Positions 6,194 to 14,932 of a DNA stretch of 31,769 nucleotides are shown here, in pieces; the stretch's first letter is position 1; the number at the start of each line of letters is the position of its first letter. The DNA comes from a virus, in IMG/VR virus record IMGVR_UViG_3300036804_000343, positions 1 through 31,769 of that record; one strand, 5' to 3'. The translations under genes and the position numbers were made by a program. The notes under the pieces are model-generated. The model was not told the DNA's origin. It was given only the letters and a program-made list of their open reading frames with translations, and made no database searches.

Positions 6194-8479
6194 TTAATAC
6201 CCTATCGCCATATATCTGATCAGTTGCGCGTTGGCAAAACCCTCGCCGTTGTTTGAGTCAAGGTTGATAGTTCCACCCGACGCATTCAGCCCCAAAATGG
6301 CGGGTACTGCGACATAGCCATTTGAATTGACACCGCTTGTGCCTGGCGTAGCGACAACAGACAACAGGACATTGGGGAAGGTCGTCGGGAAAGAAAAGGA
6401 GGCTGTTGCCGTTCGCTTGCCCGATGCCGGTACCGTCACCGTTCCCCACTGCGTAATCAGTCCCGTCGTCCCGTCTTTAGACCAGCCATTCGCCAGACGC
6501 GACGCGGTGTTTTTTAAGTTATAGCGGGCATCAGATTCAGTTTTCGTGTAAGCGCCGGTTTTTGCCATATATGCGGCATCTGACTGCGCCTTAAGGTAAT
6601 AGCGGTTATCAAAGTTCGAATAGTTACCTGGGGTAATAGTGCCCGTGCAACTGATGGTGCCGTCCGAAGAAACGGGGATCCCTGTCCCAAAACTTACCGC
6701 CCCTGTCTCGAGATTAACTCTTATAGGGCGAAGGTCGTTATAGCTGCCGTAAGCGTCCCCTGCCTTAGTAAGCATAAGATAAAGATTGGTACTATCCTGT
6801 CGCCAGAACGAACCATAGTCCCCCTGAACAATTCGATAGGCGTTTGCGTTTGTTGACTGAAACTCTGCTGAATTTCGCACAATGCCACTTACCGCAGTGC
6901 TGCCAGTAATAGGGATTGCCTCCACGTCTGAGGCGGTCGGTTTATGCTTTGCATCATAGACCGGCACCCAGTCCCCCCACACACCTCCGGTTTTTAACCG
7001 ATAGAACATCTGAGCGTTCAGTACGCCCGCAGGCCAGCCGATTTGTTTTGCCGAATTTTTATCATATTGGATATGAATAATTTCACCTGCGGTATTCCCC
7101 TGCGGGCCATGAACGCCTGCGCTGCTGACAGCGTAAAACCCGTCTTTACTGATGGTATTGGCATCCGCAACCACCTGGGCATCCTCCCCAACCCCGAACG
7201 CACCGACCTGCATAACATTGCCGGGTTCTGTGCCTACATTTTTTGTGGCCGCAGTTCCTAGGCCACCAATATTTCCCGCAGAAAGGGCAATGTCGGACGT
7301 TCCGTCAAAGGCGACACCGGCAATTTTTCGCGCCGTGGCGAGTTTGGTTGCAGCAACCGCCGTGCCGCCCGCAGGCAGTGCGCCCACGTTCGCGGGCGGA
7401 ATGCTGATATCCGCCGTGCCATCAAACGCCACACCGGCAATTTTACGTGCCGTAGCCAGTTTAGTGGCCGCCGCTGCCGTGCCGCCCGCTGGTAACGCGC
7501 CCACATCTGCGGGGGATAACGTAATATCCGCAAAGAGAGGTTTGTCATTAATTTTGCGGGTTTTCGGTACACCGTTGAGCGTATCCAGTGCCGCAACCGG
7601 ATCCGCAACATCAGACAGGTTTTTATCTCTGCGCAAATACAGGCTGCTGCCTTTCGGGCGCAAATCGGTGATCACGCCGTTGACGTCGATGCTGGCCAGC
7701 GCAAACACGTAATGATTGATGCCGCTTTGGGCATAGTTGGCCAGCGTGGTGGCAAGCGTAAATTTAATGTCCGTCTGGTAGGCGCTGGTCAACGTGCCGT
7801 GATAGCTCACATCCGCCCACACCTTCACCGGCTTAGTGGTCACGGTGATATTGGCATTTGCTGCCAGAGCCGCACGCAGCCCGCCAACGTAACCCGCGCC
7901 TGCGGTCACAAAATATTGCGTCCCGGTTTTGTTCACCAAAAACCCGGTATCAAAGAAGGCTCCGGCGCCGTAAATATCCAGATTGGCCAGGCGCAGCGCC
8001 TCATCCATTCCGGCAAGGCGGGCGGTAAAATCAATCTGCCAGGTTTCGGCGGGCGTGCTGATTAGCGTCTGCGCTTCCGCGCCGTTGTACTCCATCAGGA
8101 AAGAACGGGTTAACACGTTGCCCTGCTGACCGTTCGCGTTTTTAACTTTGCTCTGTAACGGCGCATGAACCACCATTGCCAGCTTGCCGGTGGCCTTGTT
8201 AGTCAGACCAATCCAGTTAAACGAAAAATCGCCTACGTCCGCGCCCAACGTCACCGAATACACCACGGCGTTTTCATTCACCAGCCCGGTTTTTTCCACC
8301 GCCTGACGGTAAACAATCTGCGCCGCGGCTGGCATCCCGGCCGAGCGGTCAATCGGTGCGTTAACATCGAGGTTTGGCACATTGGCAAACACAAATTCAT
8401 CCAGGACAACCGCCTGGCCATTGGCGGCTTGCTGGGCTTTCCATTGCTCAAAGGCTTCTGTAATGACTGTCTGTGACAT
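6194..8479 (-). CDS. Tail fibre, receptor-binding protein
   Basis: A 761-residue side tail fibre. Residues ~1-160 resemble the phage tail-collar fibre domain (P2 H N-terminus), which attaches to the baseplate. Residues 322-399 hold two 39-residue repeats containing GALPAGGTA and TARKIAGVAFDGT. The C-terminal ~130 residues contain KTESDARYNLKN and LITQWGTVTVPA and end in MAIGY, as in knob domains of enterobacterial fibres; this end should decide host range. The start has AAGGA upstream. No inverted fibre segment or invertase gene is seen, so there is no sign of host-range switching by DNA inversion. Confidence 0.9.
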   Translation of the reverse strand: MSQTVITEAFEQWKAQQAANGQAVVLDEFVFANVPNLDVNAPIDRSAGMPAAAQIVYRQAVEKTGLVNENAVVYSVTLGADVGDFSFNWIGLTNKATGKLAMVVHAPLQSKVKNANGQQGNVLTRSFLMEYNGAEAQTLISTPAETWQIDFTARLAGMDEALRLANLDIYGAGAFFDTGFLVNKTGTQYFVTAGAGYVGGLRAALAANANITVTTKPVKVWADVSYHGTLTSAYQTDIKFTLATTLANYAQSGINHYVFALASIDVNGVITDLRPKGSSLYLRRDKNLSDVADPVAALDTLNGVPKTRKINDKPLFADITLSPADVGALPAGGTAAAATKLATARKIAGVAFDGTADISIPPANVGALPAGGTAVAATKLATARKIAGVAFDGTSDIALSAGNIGGLGTAATKNVGTEPGNVMQVGAFGVGEDAQVVADANTISKDGFYAVSSAGVHGPQGNTAGEIIHIQYDKNSAKQIGWPAGVLNAQMFYRLKTGGVWGDWVPVYDAKHKPTASDVEAIPITGSTAVSGIVRNSAEFQSTNANAYRIVQGDYGSFWRQDSTNLYLMLTKAGDAYGSYNDLRPIRVNLETGAVSFGTGIPVSSDGTISCTGTITPGNYSNFDNRYYLKAQSDAAYMAKTGAYTKTESDARYNLKNTASRLANGWSKDGTTGLITQWGTVTVPASGKRTATASFSFPTTFPNVLLSVVATPGTSGVNSNGYVAVPAILGLNASGGTINLDSNNGEGFANAQLIRYMAIGY
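7283..7516 (-). repeat. Two tandem 117-bp repeats in the tail fibre gene
   Basis: Two adjacent copies encode 39-residue units (residues 322-360 and 361-399) that differ at few positions; both contain VGALPAGGTA and KIAGVAFDGT. Such fibre repeats can change in number by recombination and alter fibre length. Confidence 0.85.
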
Positions 8480-8488
8480 GTTATTTCC

Positions 8489-9076
8489 TTATAACTTCGC
8501 GCCAAATGTGGCGTTCCCTGTTTCACTCACGCCCAGGCTGGCGGGATAGCAAACATATTCCCCCTGGTTCCATCCGGCACGGATACGCAATCCGGACGTG
8601 GTGATCACTTCAAACTGATAACGGCGGCAAGTGCGGCCATACTGGCGGATAATCTGTAAGAGCAAATCGGCATTGTTGGAAATCTGGCTGTCCGTCACCC
8701 GGACAATAATCACATCCCAATCAATGCCCGCCTGGCGTTCCAGCAATTCAACGTACCCGATCCCCAGCCGTTCAAAGATGGCAATAAACCCGGAAACTGA
8801 ACCCGCGTCCTGTGCATTGATAAACGCATACGCCACGCGCTTGCGGAACAACTCCAGAGGTTCACCGTTGAACCGTGCAATATCCCGATCATAGGCCAGC
8901 AGGTTTAACAACGGTTCGGCGCAGGTGAGCGGGTCGAATTGCTGTAACGGCCAGGTCACCCAGCCCACAATCACCGTCCAAAATGCCCGGCTGGCTTTCA
9001 GCAACTTGGCCGGTTCGCCCCGGTTCATCCATGAAGGCAGCTTCAGACCTTTTAATTTCGTGGCGAAATCAGACAC
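8489..9076 (-). CDS. I: Baseplate protein, gpI family
   Basis: A 195-residue protein resembling P2 gpI (Tail_P2_I). Typical traits are the tryptophan-rich N-terminal part (FWTVIVGWVTWPLQQFDP), the acidic LLAYDRDIARFNGEPLELFR segment and the helix after it. gpI completes the baseplate wedge together with gpJ, which lies just upstream. The start codon is GTG at 9076 and overlaps the gpJ stop by eight bases, so translation is probably coupled. A tail fibre gene follows, matching the J-I-H order of P2. Confidence 0.8.
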   Translation of the reverse strand: MSDFATKLKGLKLPSWMNRGEPAKLLKASRAFWTVIVGWVTWPLQQFDPLTCAEPLLNLLAYDRDIARFNGEPLELFRKRVAYAFINAQDAGSVSGFIAIFERLGIGYVELLERQAGIDWDVIIVRVTDSQISNNADLLLQIIRQYGRTCRRYQFEVITTSGLRIRAGWNQGEYVCYPASLGVSETGNATFGAKL

Positions 9077-10253
9077 CTTTCACCCCCACAGTCAGGGACG
9101 CCAGGCGCGGCACGCTCAGCTCGCTGACGATATCGCCCAGCGAAAATTCCAGGGATTCGATATCGTCAAATTGCTTATGCAGATCTCTGGCCAGATTGGA
9201 AAACGAGAAGCGCGAATATGGCCAGGTGCGCTTTACGTCATAGTCGGCATTCTCGCGGAAAGCACTGCGGATCAGATCGGTGACGCCTGCCACCAAAGCG
9301 GCTTTTTCTTCTGTCGTCATGTTGTCCGGGTTCATCACATACAGGGTGACCGAAAGGGCGTGCTGCGTTTCCGGCATGGCCATACATTGCATGTCGTCGC
9401 CGTGGCCGTGATGCCCCTGGGTATTGATATAATCGTTCACGGCATCAATAAACGGCTGCGAGATTTCCCCGCTGTCCAGCAACAGATAAGCGTTGGCCGT
9501 TCCGGCTCCGCGCGGCGCATCATGCTCGAAGAAAATGCGGTCAACACTCAGCCCAACCACACCGGCAATCATGCTGCGGTAAACCGCATCCGTGTGGTAG
9601 TTACCTACCAGGTTGAACTGATTGCGGCACCTGTCCCGTAAATCATCGTCGGATTCTTCATCGGCACCCGGCGTTAACAGCCAATCATCCTCATTCACCG
9701 CTTTGCTGATCCCGGTGACGGCCACCGGCAAAATGCGGTAATAACCCGGTGCCAGATTGAAAGCGTTCCCGGCCGTCGTGGCCGTCACCGACACCAGCCC
9801 GCTGGCCACACCCGCCGCCAGCGTGGTATCCGCATTCACGGCCACCGTGTAGGTCACCCCATTAATCCGCTCTGTCTGGATGAAAGTTCCGGCCGGAACG
9901 GTGACCGCCTGGCTGGCATTTTCTTTATAAAAACGGATCACACCCTGCGCCGCGCTGGCCGGTTTCGCCGTCAGGTTTACCCCCCAGGCCAGCATCCGCA
10001 GCATCGATCCGCTGGCCGTGGCCAGATACATATTGGCTAATACGGTATTCACCAACACATCTTTAATCCACAGCACCGGCGTGGTCACAATGGCGGTGAT
10101 AAGCCGCCAGAACGGAGACATGCGGGAGGTGTTAGTGATCAGCCCTTCCGCTTTCACAATGGCGGTGAACTGCTTATTGATTTCAGCCTCGGTGACCGGC
10201 ATTCCGCTCTCACTGAGTACCGCCTCAAAATCAATGGTCGGTTTCTCACTCAT
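9069..10253 (-). CDS. J: Baseplate wedge protein J
   Basis: A 394-residue baseplate J-family protein (P2 gpJ, Mu gp47, T4 gp6 type). Visible family features are the early EAEINKQFTAIVKAEG, the middle GADEESDDDLRDRCRNQF with its conserved acidic/arginine run, and the later ADYDVKRTWPYSRF. It forms the ring of wedges around the hub. I start it at ATG 10253, which has GGGG six bases upstream; a TTG two codons earlier is less likely. It overlaps the preceding gene by eight bases. Confidence 0.9.
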   Translation of the reverse strand: MSEKPTIDFEAVLSESGMPVTEAEINKQFTAIVKAEGLITNTSRMSPFWRLITAIVTTPVLWIKDVLVNTVLANMYLATASGSMLRMLAWGVNLTAKPASAAQGVIRFYKENASQAVTVPAGTFIQTERINGVTYTVAVNADTTLAAGVASGLVSVTATTAGNAFNLAPGYYRILPVAVTGISKAVNEDDWLLTPGADEESDDDLRDRCRNQFNLVGNYHTDAVYRSMIAGVVGLSVDRIFFEHDAPRGAGTANAYLLLDSGEISQPFIDAVNDYINTQGHHGHGDDMQCMAMPETQHALSVTLYVMNPDNMTTEEKAALVAGVTDLIRSAFRENADYDVKRTWPYSRFSFSNLARDLHKQFDDIESLEFSLGDIVSELSVPRLASLTVGVKGV

Positions 10254-10578
10254 AATCAACCCCAGTGGAAATGTTCCCGAAATCGTAGGTGCTCGCCGTT
10301 GCCCACAGGCGCTTTGCAGATTCTTCCGTGATATTCACCGTGCCGGGAATAATGCGTTCATCACTTTCAATTAAGAGGATTAATTGCGTGATCACATCTG
10401 CGCGTAATGTCGGGCTGCGTTCGGCCACTAATAACGTGGTCAGCCCGCTTTCAATAATGGCGTGGACAATATCCTGACCAATACTGATCCGGTTATTGCA
10501 TAAGCCCGGTTCATTCCCGGCATTGAGCGTAAAATCCCGTCCGGTGATCAGAAGATCGATATACAGTAAATCCGTCAT
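10246..10578 (-). CDS. DUF2590-like baseplate protein (gpW/gp25-like position)
   Basis: A 110-residue protein like the DUF2590 family of HP1-type phages. It lies directly before gpJ, where P2 has W, a gp25-like wedge protein, and the short DLLYIDLLITGRDFTLNAG start, the RISIGQDIVHAIIESG helix and the later RADVITQLILLIESD fit a wedge component of that kind. I start it at ATG 10578, where TAATG couples it to the tape measure stop. The role is inferred from family and position. Confidence 0.7.
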   Translation of the reverse strand: MTDLLYIDLLITGRDFTLNAGNEPGLCNNRISIGQDIVHAIIESGLTTLLVAERSPTLRADVITQLILLIESDERIIPGTVNITEESAKRLWATASTYDFGNISTGVDYE

Positions 10579-12893
10579 TAATTTAATTCCTGCCATTCCA
10601 TTAGCTCGGCCGGTGTTAATCCTTTTGAAGGATGAATATTCACAGTGCCGATTTTTTTACTGTTATCAATTGAGGTTTTCGCGTTGGTATTGATTTCCTT
10701 TTTCAATCCACCCCGATCCACGCCTTTTACAACTCCGCCCGTTGAAATCTCATTACCCAATCCCTGCGGCGCTTGCGGCAAGGCGTTACTGCTCCCGGCG
10801 TCGGGCAGTCGTCCGGCCACGCCGTTATAACCCGCTGGCAATCCCGCAGAGGTGGCAGCCAGCGCCGCCGCGTTTGGCATCGCACTGGTTGGAGGCGTCC
10901 CTTTTGGCGTTGCCGTCACCGGCACTTCTTTCAGCTCAATATTGACGCCGGGAATTTTATTCAGCTTTTCGACGATCCAGTTATATGTCCCAGTAAACGA
11001 CGATTTCAGCGTATCCCACAGCTTGCCGAAAACGCCCCCGATTACACCGGCGATTTTGACAAAGGACTCCACCGGCGAATTGATATCAAAAGAACTGACC
11101 ACTTCCGCCCAGCCATCCGACACGATCCCGAACATTTCAATTACCGTTTGGATGGCATGGTAGACCAGCTCAAACGGCGTCAGGATAAGCCCAATCGCCC
11201 CGGCCACAATCCGCCCGAACGTTTCCCCTGCGCTGGTAACGTTAGTCAGTTGCCCTTCCGTCATTTGGATCGGGGTCAGTAGGTCACCGAACCAGCCGAC
11301 CAACGTTTTTACGCCGTCCCACACCCAGCCAATTGCCCAGGCAATACCGGCAAACAGACCTTTGAATGGGGTCAGCGCACCGGCCGCCTGGCCGAACCCG
11401 CTGATAAATCCGCTCACAAAAGCTTTAATAGGTTGCCAGAACTTGATCACGGCAATGACCACCGCAGCGATAGCGGCCGCAATGGCCACCACCGGCGCAA
11501 TCATCAGCAGGAAAGACGCAGAACCCATGCGGGCGGCAATACTGGCGGCCAACAACGTGGCACGCAGGCCACGCAATCCGGCGCTAAACAGCTGCGTCAC
11601 GGCATTACTGGCCACCATTGCCAGACGGTTAACCCCTAACAGCTTGGCCATCGGTGCCAACAAGCGGGTTACGCCCATCATCACAAACCCGTGAATACCC
11701 ATCACGATATTGGCGATAGCCCCCACGGCCGCGAAACTCAGCAACGCCAGCGTGGCGTAACCAATGACGCGGGCAATGTTCGGGAACAGCCGCATCCAGC
11801 GCGTGAGTTTTTCGCCACCGTCTGCAATTTTATTCACCAGCGGATACAGCACAGGCAACAACGTGGAACCGATAGCGGCACGCATGGCAAACCAGATAGC
11901 CGTCAGCCTGTCCCAGGGGCGCGTCATTTTCTCGGCCATCTCGGTGGCTCGTTTCATGCCGTCGTTGCTGCCCAGCTCGGTGATGTTGCGTTTCAAAACG
12001 TCAACGTTGCCGTAAAGCTGCTTAATCACCGCCGAACTGTCACCAAAGGCATCATCTAATTCAGCCTGCGCCTTGAGATTGCCCTCGATACTCTTACCGT
12101 ATTTACCCTGGAGTTTTTCTAGCATGGCGGGCAATGACAACATATGCCCCTGCACGTCTTTGAAGCTCATTCCCAACTTTTGGGCACCGGCCTCGGCTCC
12201 GCTCATGAATCCCTCATAAGATCCGCTCGCTTCCGTGCCCAATGAACGTTGCAACTCTCCCATCACGGCCAGTTGTTCATCCATGCCGACGCCGTAGTTG
12301 GAACCGACACCCCGCGCCCCTTCCATCAGGTCTTTGATAGTGGCCATGTCCGTGCCGAACTGGTTTTTCATGTAGGCCATTTTGCCCGCCAGTTCTTCCG
12401 CGAACTGCACTTTGCCCACCTCCGCCGCGTAGCCGCTGAACTGGGTAAACATCTGCCCCATGAATTCCGACGCTTCCCCGGCCGTGCTTTTCAACGCCTT
12501 GGCGGCGGTATTGGCCACCACGGTAACGCGAGGTAATTCGGCATTCGTCAGCCCGGCCACGGCGGCGTTGATATCCGCAGAGGATTTGACGAACTCCACC
12601 GCCGATTCCCCGTAGCGCATACTGAATCTCAGGGCGTCGTCCGTGACCTTGGCCAGTGCATCATCATTAATGCCGCGTGCGCTGGCTTCCTGCATCGCAT
12701 CAAACATCTGAATAGCCGGGTCTAATGCGGACTGAATGGAAGCCCCCACGCCCCACAGCGCCGCCGCACCGATGGCCACTTTGCCAAAGGCGGCCGCACT
12801 TTCCTGGGCGAACCCGCTCACAGAGGATTGCACCTGGCGAAGGGGGCGTGTCATGTTGTCAATTAAACTGAGTGTGAAATCTAAATCAGCCAT
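10578..12893 (-). CDS. Tail tape measure protein
   Basis: A 771-residue tape measure protein that sets tail length and probably helps DNA cross the inner membrane. The N-terminus (LDFTLSLIDNMTRPLRQVQ) and following helical part match the phage minor-tail/tape-measure family. Several hydrophobic stretches lie in the middle (about residues 380-420, 465-500 and 515-555). The C-terminal 120 residues are G/P/A-rich and less ordered. It follows the frameshift-linked chaperone genes, as is standard, and its ATG overlaps the stop of the extension frame by one base (TAATG). Confidence 0.93.
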   Translation of the reverse strand: MADLDFTLSLIDNMTRPLRQVQSSVSGFAQESAAAFGKVAIGAAALWGVGASIQSALDPAIQMFDAMQEASARGINDDALAKVTDDALRFSMRYGESAVEFVKSSADINAAVAGLTNAELPRVTVVANTAAKALKSTAGEASEFMGQMFTQFSGYAAEVGKVQFAEELAGKMAYMKNQFGTDMATIKDLMEGARGVGSNYGVGMDEQLAVMGELQRSLGTEASGSYEGFMSGAEAGAQKLGMSFKDVQGHMLSLPAMLEKLQGKYGKSIEGNLKAQAELDDAFGDSSAVIKQLYGNVDVLKRNITELGSNDGMKRATEMAEKMTRPWDRLTAIWFAMRAAIGSTLLPVLYPLVNKIADGGEKLTRWMRLFPNIARVIGYATLALLSFAAVGAIANIVMGIHGFVMMGVTRLLAPMAKLLGVNRLAMVASNAVTQLFSAGLRGLRATLLAASIAARMGSASFLLMIAPVVAIAAAIAAVVIAVIKFWQPIKAFVSGFISGFGQAAGALTPFKGLFAGIAWAIGWVWDGVKTLVGWFGDLLTPIQMTEGQLTNVTSAGETFGRIVAGAIGLILTPFELVYHAIQTVIEMFGIVSDGWAEVVSSFDINSPVESFVKIAGVIGGVFGKLWDTLKSSFTGTYNWIVEKLNKIPGVNIELKEVPVTATPKGTPPTSAMPNAAALAATSAGLPAGYNGVAGRLPDAGSSNALPQAPQGLGNEISTGGVVKGVDRGGLKKEINTNAKTSIDNSKKIGTVNIHPSKGLTPAELMEWQELN

Positions 12894-13084
12894 TATTCGC
12901 CTTTAAACGCCAGGGCAATGCCATTTGCTACAGCTATGCGTTGATATTCCCAATGCCGGTTATCCAGCCACACGGCGCGGGCTAAGTTTTCCGGGTCGTC
13001 ATTTTCGTGCGGTAAATAATGGCGACGCAAAATAAGGTATTGCTCCAAACCATTACTTTCGATTGCGCGTACCCGCGCCGTTAG
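12893..13084 (-). CDS. Tail chaperone extension, made by -1 frameshift (E'-like)
   Basis: This frame has no start codon of its own and is open in the -1 frame from the end of the upstream chaperone gene to a TAA that overlaps the tape measure ATG. It encodes 63 residues beginning LTARVRAIESNG and ending ANGIALAFKGE, and would be joined to the 85 residues of the upstream gene to give a 148-residue product. The slippery heptamer A AAA AAC and a hairpin sit at the junction. This matches the E/E' or G/GT tail chaperones of P2 and lambda, where a small share of ribosomes shift to make a long form that binds the tape measure. Confidence 0.85.
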   Translation of the reverse strand, partial: LTARVRAIESNGLEQYLILRRHYLPHENDDPENLARAVWLDNRHWEYQRIAVANGIALAFKGE

Positions 13085-13090
13085 TTTTTT
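13065..13090 (-). promoter_or_regulatory. Programmed -1 ribosomal frameshift signal
   Basis: Read on the - strand, the heptamer A AAA AAC (13090-13084) lies directly before the in-frame TAA stop. Its codon phase is right: the zero frame reads AAA AAC. After a five-base spacer comes the hairpin GCGCG-GGTA-CGCGC (13078-13065), which could pause the ribosome. Both parts have the usual spacing for a -1 frameshift site. Confidence 0.85.
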
Positions 13091-13338
13091 AGTTCGATAT
13101 CCAGTTTCGGCGCGTACTGGTCATTCACGAACCCGACGATTTGCAATGCAGAACCCGGATTTTCCAGAATGGTGTCCAGTGCTTCTTTGCACTCGGTGGA
13201 CACAATGCGGCGCAAATAGTTATTTGCCGGTGCCACTTTATTATCCATCGCCATTTCATTAATGAATTTGTTATAGGCGGTAGTGTTTGGCTCAAAAGTC
13301 AGCGCAGTGCCATTTACGGTTAATGTAATTTTGCTCAT
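13081..13338 (-). CDS. Tail assembly chaperone, short form (gpE-like)
   Basis: An 85-residue protein in the position of P2 gpE, between the lysis genes and the tape measure. It is small, helical and acidic at the end (ITLTVNGTALTFEPN at the start, then VGFNDQYAPKLDIELKN-type ending with asparagine). It should bind the tape measure protein during tail assembly. The stop codon follows directly after a slippery sequence, so it also gives rise to a longer form. It overlaps the end of the outer spanin gene by four bases (ATGA). Confidence 0.8.
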   Translation of the reverse strand: MSKITLTVNGTALTFEPNTTAYNKFINEMAMDNKVAPANNYLRRIVSTECKEALDTILENPGSALQIVGFVNDQYAPKLDIELKN

Positions 13339-13625
13339 TGTTTTATTTCCTTCCGTTGGTTTATTTCATCGACTAATTGATTATGACGCGCCGCACAGTC
13401 TGAATATTGCGGGGTCAGTATTAATAAAGGTTCTGCAATATCTTTGCCGGTTACCCCATTAATGCGCGGGAGTTTTTCCGGGCATTTGGTTAACAGATTT
13501 TCCTGATAGGGCACGTTCGGCTTTGTCGGCAGCGGCGTTGTACAGGCTGACAAAATCAGCAGACACGCAGACATTGGTAAACACCGGCTTAACCACTTCT
13601 GTGCGAATTTCAGTAGGCTGCGCAT
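13335..13625 (-). CDS. lysC: Outer-membrane spanin lipoprotein (Rz1/LysC-like)
   Basis: A 96-residue lipoprotein. From the ATG at 13625 (GGAGG nine bases upstream) it has a basic N-terminus, a hydrophobic stretch and the lipobox LLILSAC with Cys28, followed by Thr, so it should be sorted to the outer membrane. Its first 167 bases lie inside the inner spanin gene in another frame, and it extends beyond it, the usual arrangement for overlapping spanin genes. With the inner spanin it fuses the two membranes in the last step of lysis. Confidence 0.85.
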   Translation of the reverse strand: MRSLLKFAQKWLSRCLPMSACLLILSACTTPLPTKPNVPYQENLLTKCPEKLPRINGVTGKDIAEPLLILTPQYSDCAARHNQLVDEINQRKEIKQ

Positions 13626-13830
13626 CTCGCAATGCCTCCAATTTATCTTCCAGCCTGCGGGCTGATTCACTGGCCACCTGCTCACCGGCCACACGGGAGG
13701 CTTCCCCCGCCGTGTGCGCGGCGTTGCTGATCACCAGATCCACACTGTCGCGATACCAGGTATTTACCTGCCAGCCCGCTGCGAACGCAGCCAACAATGC
13801 CAGGGCGGCAATCACCAGCTGCTTGGCCAT
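13459..13830 (-). CDS. lysB: Inner-membrane spanin (Rz/LysB-like)
   Basis: A 123-residue protein with an N-terminal signal anchor (about residues 4-21, LVIAALALLAAFAAGW) and a periplasmic, charged helical region with EASRVAGEQVASESARRLED, fit to form a coiled coil. It is the partner of the nested lipoprotein gene. P2 literature calls this gene lysB, with an effect on lysis timing. The start is ATG 13830, overlapping the endolysin stop by one base (TGATG). Confidence 0.8.
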   Translation of the reverse strand: MAKQLVIAALALLAAFAAGWQVNTWYRDSVDLVISNAAHTAGEASRVAGEQVASESARRLEDKLEALRDAQPTEIRTEVVKPVFTNVCVSADFVSLYNAAADKAERALSGKSVNQMPGKTPAH

Positions 13831-14171
13831 CACTTCACCCCGTTATGTTCCAGGCTAAAGTGATTGCCGTCCGGGCGGGATTTGAAGCGCCCGCCCCAGG
13901 CACCGCCCAGCGATTCCCAATATTCCCCCAGCGGCAAATATGCCTCGGTGCTGGTCTGGTACTGACCGTTGATGAACAGATTAAAATCCACAGCCAGGCG
14001 TTGCGTGTGCAACGAATTGGCGATACCCGCGCCGCTTTTGGCGTTGAGTTTGGCCTGCTCCGGCGTGCGGTAAGCTTCGCCAAATGTCAGGCGGTAACCG
14101 TGATTTCCTGCCCATTCGATCAGCTGGCCAATCAGCTGCACGAACAATTGTTGTTTTTCACTTAACGTCAT
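13830..14171 (-). CDS. Endolysin, M15 peptidase
   Basis: A 113-residue zinc peptidase of the M15 (VanY/D-Ala-D-Ala carboxypeptidase-like) family, which cuts the peptide part of peptidoglycan. The zinc ligands are visible as SLHTQRLAVDF (His55, Asp62) and DGNHFSLEH (His104). The N-terminal FGEAYRTPEQAKLNAKSG carries the conserved R-T-P-E-Q run of the family. It replaces the lysozyme-type K gene of P2. There is no signal peptide, so export depends on the holin encoded just upstream (four-base overlap). Confidence 0.9.
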   Translation of the reverse strand: MTLSEKQQLFVQLIGQLIEWAGNHGYRLTFGEAYRTPEQAKLNAKSGAGIANSLHTQRLAVDFNLFINGQYQTSTEAYLPLGEYWESLGGAWGGRFKSRPDGNHFSLEHNGVK

Positions 14172-14464
14172 TTCAGTTTTCCTTTCCCTGGTAAATAACG
14201 ACTTCCCTTTTTGCGTAGCCAGATTTCAACGGCCTGGTGGCCAGCAATCCCCAGCGCCGCGCCCAACCCGGCAATGGCCAGCGGCGAAATATCCGGGATC
14301 CAAATCAGCGCCGCCGCTGCCACCATTGAGGTGGCCGAACCCAAAATAATGCGACCAAAAAACAGCTTCCCGGTCATGGGTTCACTGCTCACTAACATCT
14401 GTCCCAGGGCAATCAGTGCGCCCAACAAAATCAGACTCAATAAACTTTTTTCGTGCTCTTGCAT
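14168..14464 (-). CDS. Holin
   Basis: A 98-residue protein with three hydrophobic helices (about residues 7-26, 34-57 and 62-85) and a basic C-terminal tail ending KGSRYLPGKGKLK, the profile of a class I holin. It lies directly before the endolysin with a four-base overlap and after the tail tube gene. I start it at ATG 14464, just after the tube gene; earlier in-frame ATGs lie inside that gene. It would form the holes in the inner membrane that release the endolysin and set lysis time. Confidence 0.8.
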   Translation of the reverse strand: MQEHEKSLLSLILLGALIALGQMLVSSEPMTGKLFFGRIILGSATSMVAAAALIWIPDISPLAIAGLGAALGIAGHQAVEIWLRKKGSRYLPGKGKLK

Positions 14465-14477
14465 CCCTGCAATATCC

Positions 14478-14930
14478 TTATCCAATGAGGTTGCGCGTAT
14501 CTTCATCTTCCAGATACGGCACGCCGTTAATGCGCACAAACTGCGGGCTGGTGACCATGTATTTAATTTTATGGCTCAGCGTGCTGCCACCCTTCGGATC
14601 GTTATCCAGAAGATTGCTCAATACCAACTTGCAGCCAAAGGCTTCAATCTTCAGTTCTTCATTCCCCGCCTTGGCGTAGAACATCAGATCCACCGGGTCA
14701 ATACCGCGCCACGAACCGGCACGCCGTGCAATGGCGGTCAGCTGCGTGAGCACTTTGGTAGAGATTTCAATCTCACCTTCGGCCGCCACGTCACCGGACA
14801 CATGGCCATCAGGCACGCCCTGAGTGGACGCCGCCGCCGTGTTATCCGTGATATCCAAACTGACTTTTTCAATGTGGATCAGGTCACCGTCAATTCGCAC
14901 ATCGGTGGACTGGCCTGAAATACGTTTCAT
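14478..14930 (-). CDS. Tail tube protein (DUF2597-like)
   Basis: A 150-residue protein next to the sheath gene, where P2 has FII. The sequence (RISGQSTDVRIDGDLIHIEKVSLDI at the start, split here only for description; later HVSGDVAAEGEIEI) is of the DUF2597 type found in HP1-like phages, with a beta-rich tube fold expected. It should polymerise into the rigid inner tube. GGAG lies nine bases before the ATG, and the gene starts two bases after the sheath stop. Confidence 0.8.
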   Translation of the reverse strand: MKRISGQSTDVRIDGDLIHIEKVSLDITDNTAAASTQGVPDGHVSGDVAAEGEIEISTKVLTQLTAIARRAGSWRGIDPVDLMFYAKAGNEELKIEAFGCKLVLSNLLDNDPKGGSTLSHKIKYMVTSPQFVRINGVPYLEDEDTRNLIG

Positions 14931-14932
14931 CG

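Noticed and set aside
7152-7712. Long + strand frame inside the tail fibre gene
   Set aside because: It is opposite the alanine/glycine-rich fibre repeats, which leave few stops on the other strand; the fibre frame is clearly the coding one.
6194-8479. Invertible tail fibre module
   Set aside because: No invertase gene, no inverted crossover sites and no silent alternative fibre end nearby.
8925-9641. 238-codon + strand frame opposite gpI and gpJ
   Set aside because: Both - strand genes are recognised families with coupled starts; the + frame spans their junction and has no family pattern.
14211-14918. 235-codon + strand frame opposite holin and tube genes
   Set aside because: It crosses two recognised genes and their junction and has no ribosome site.
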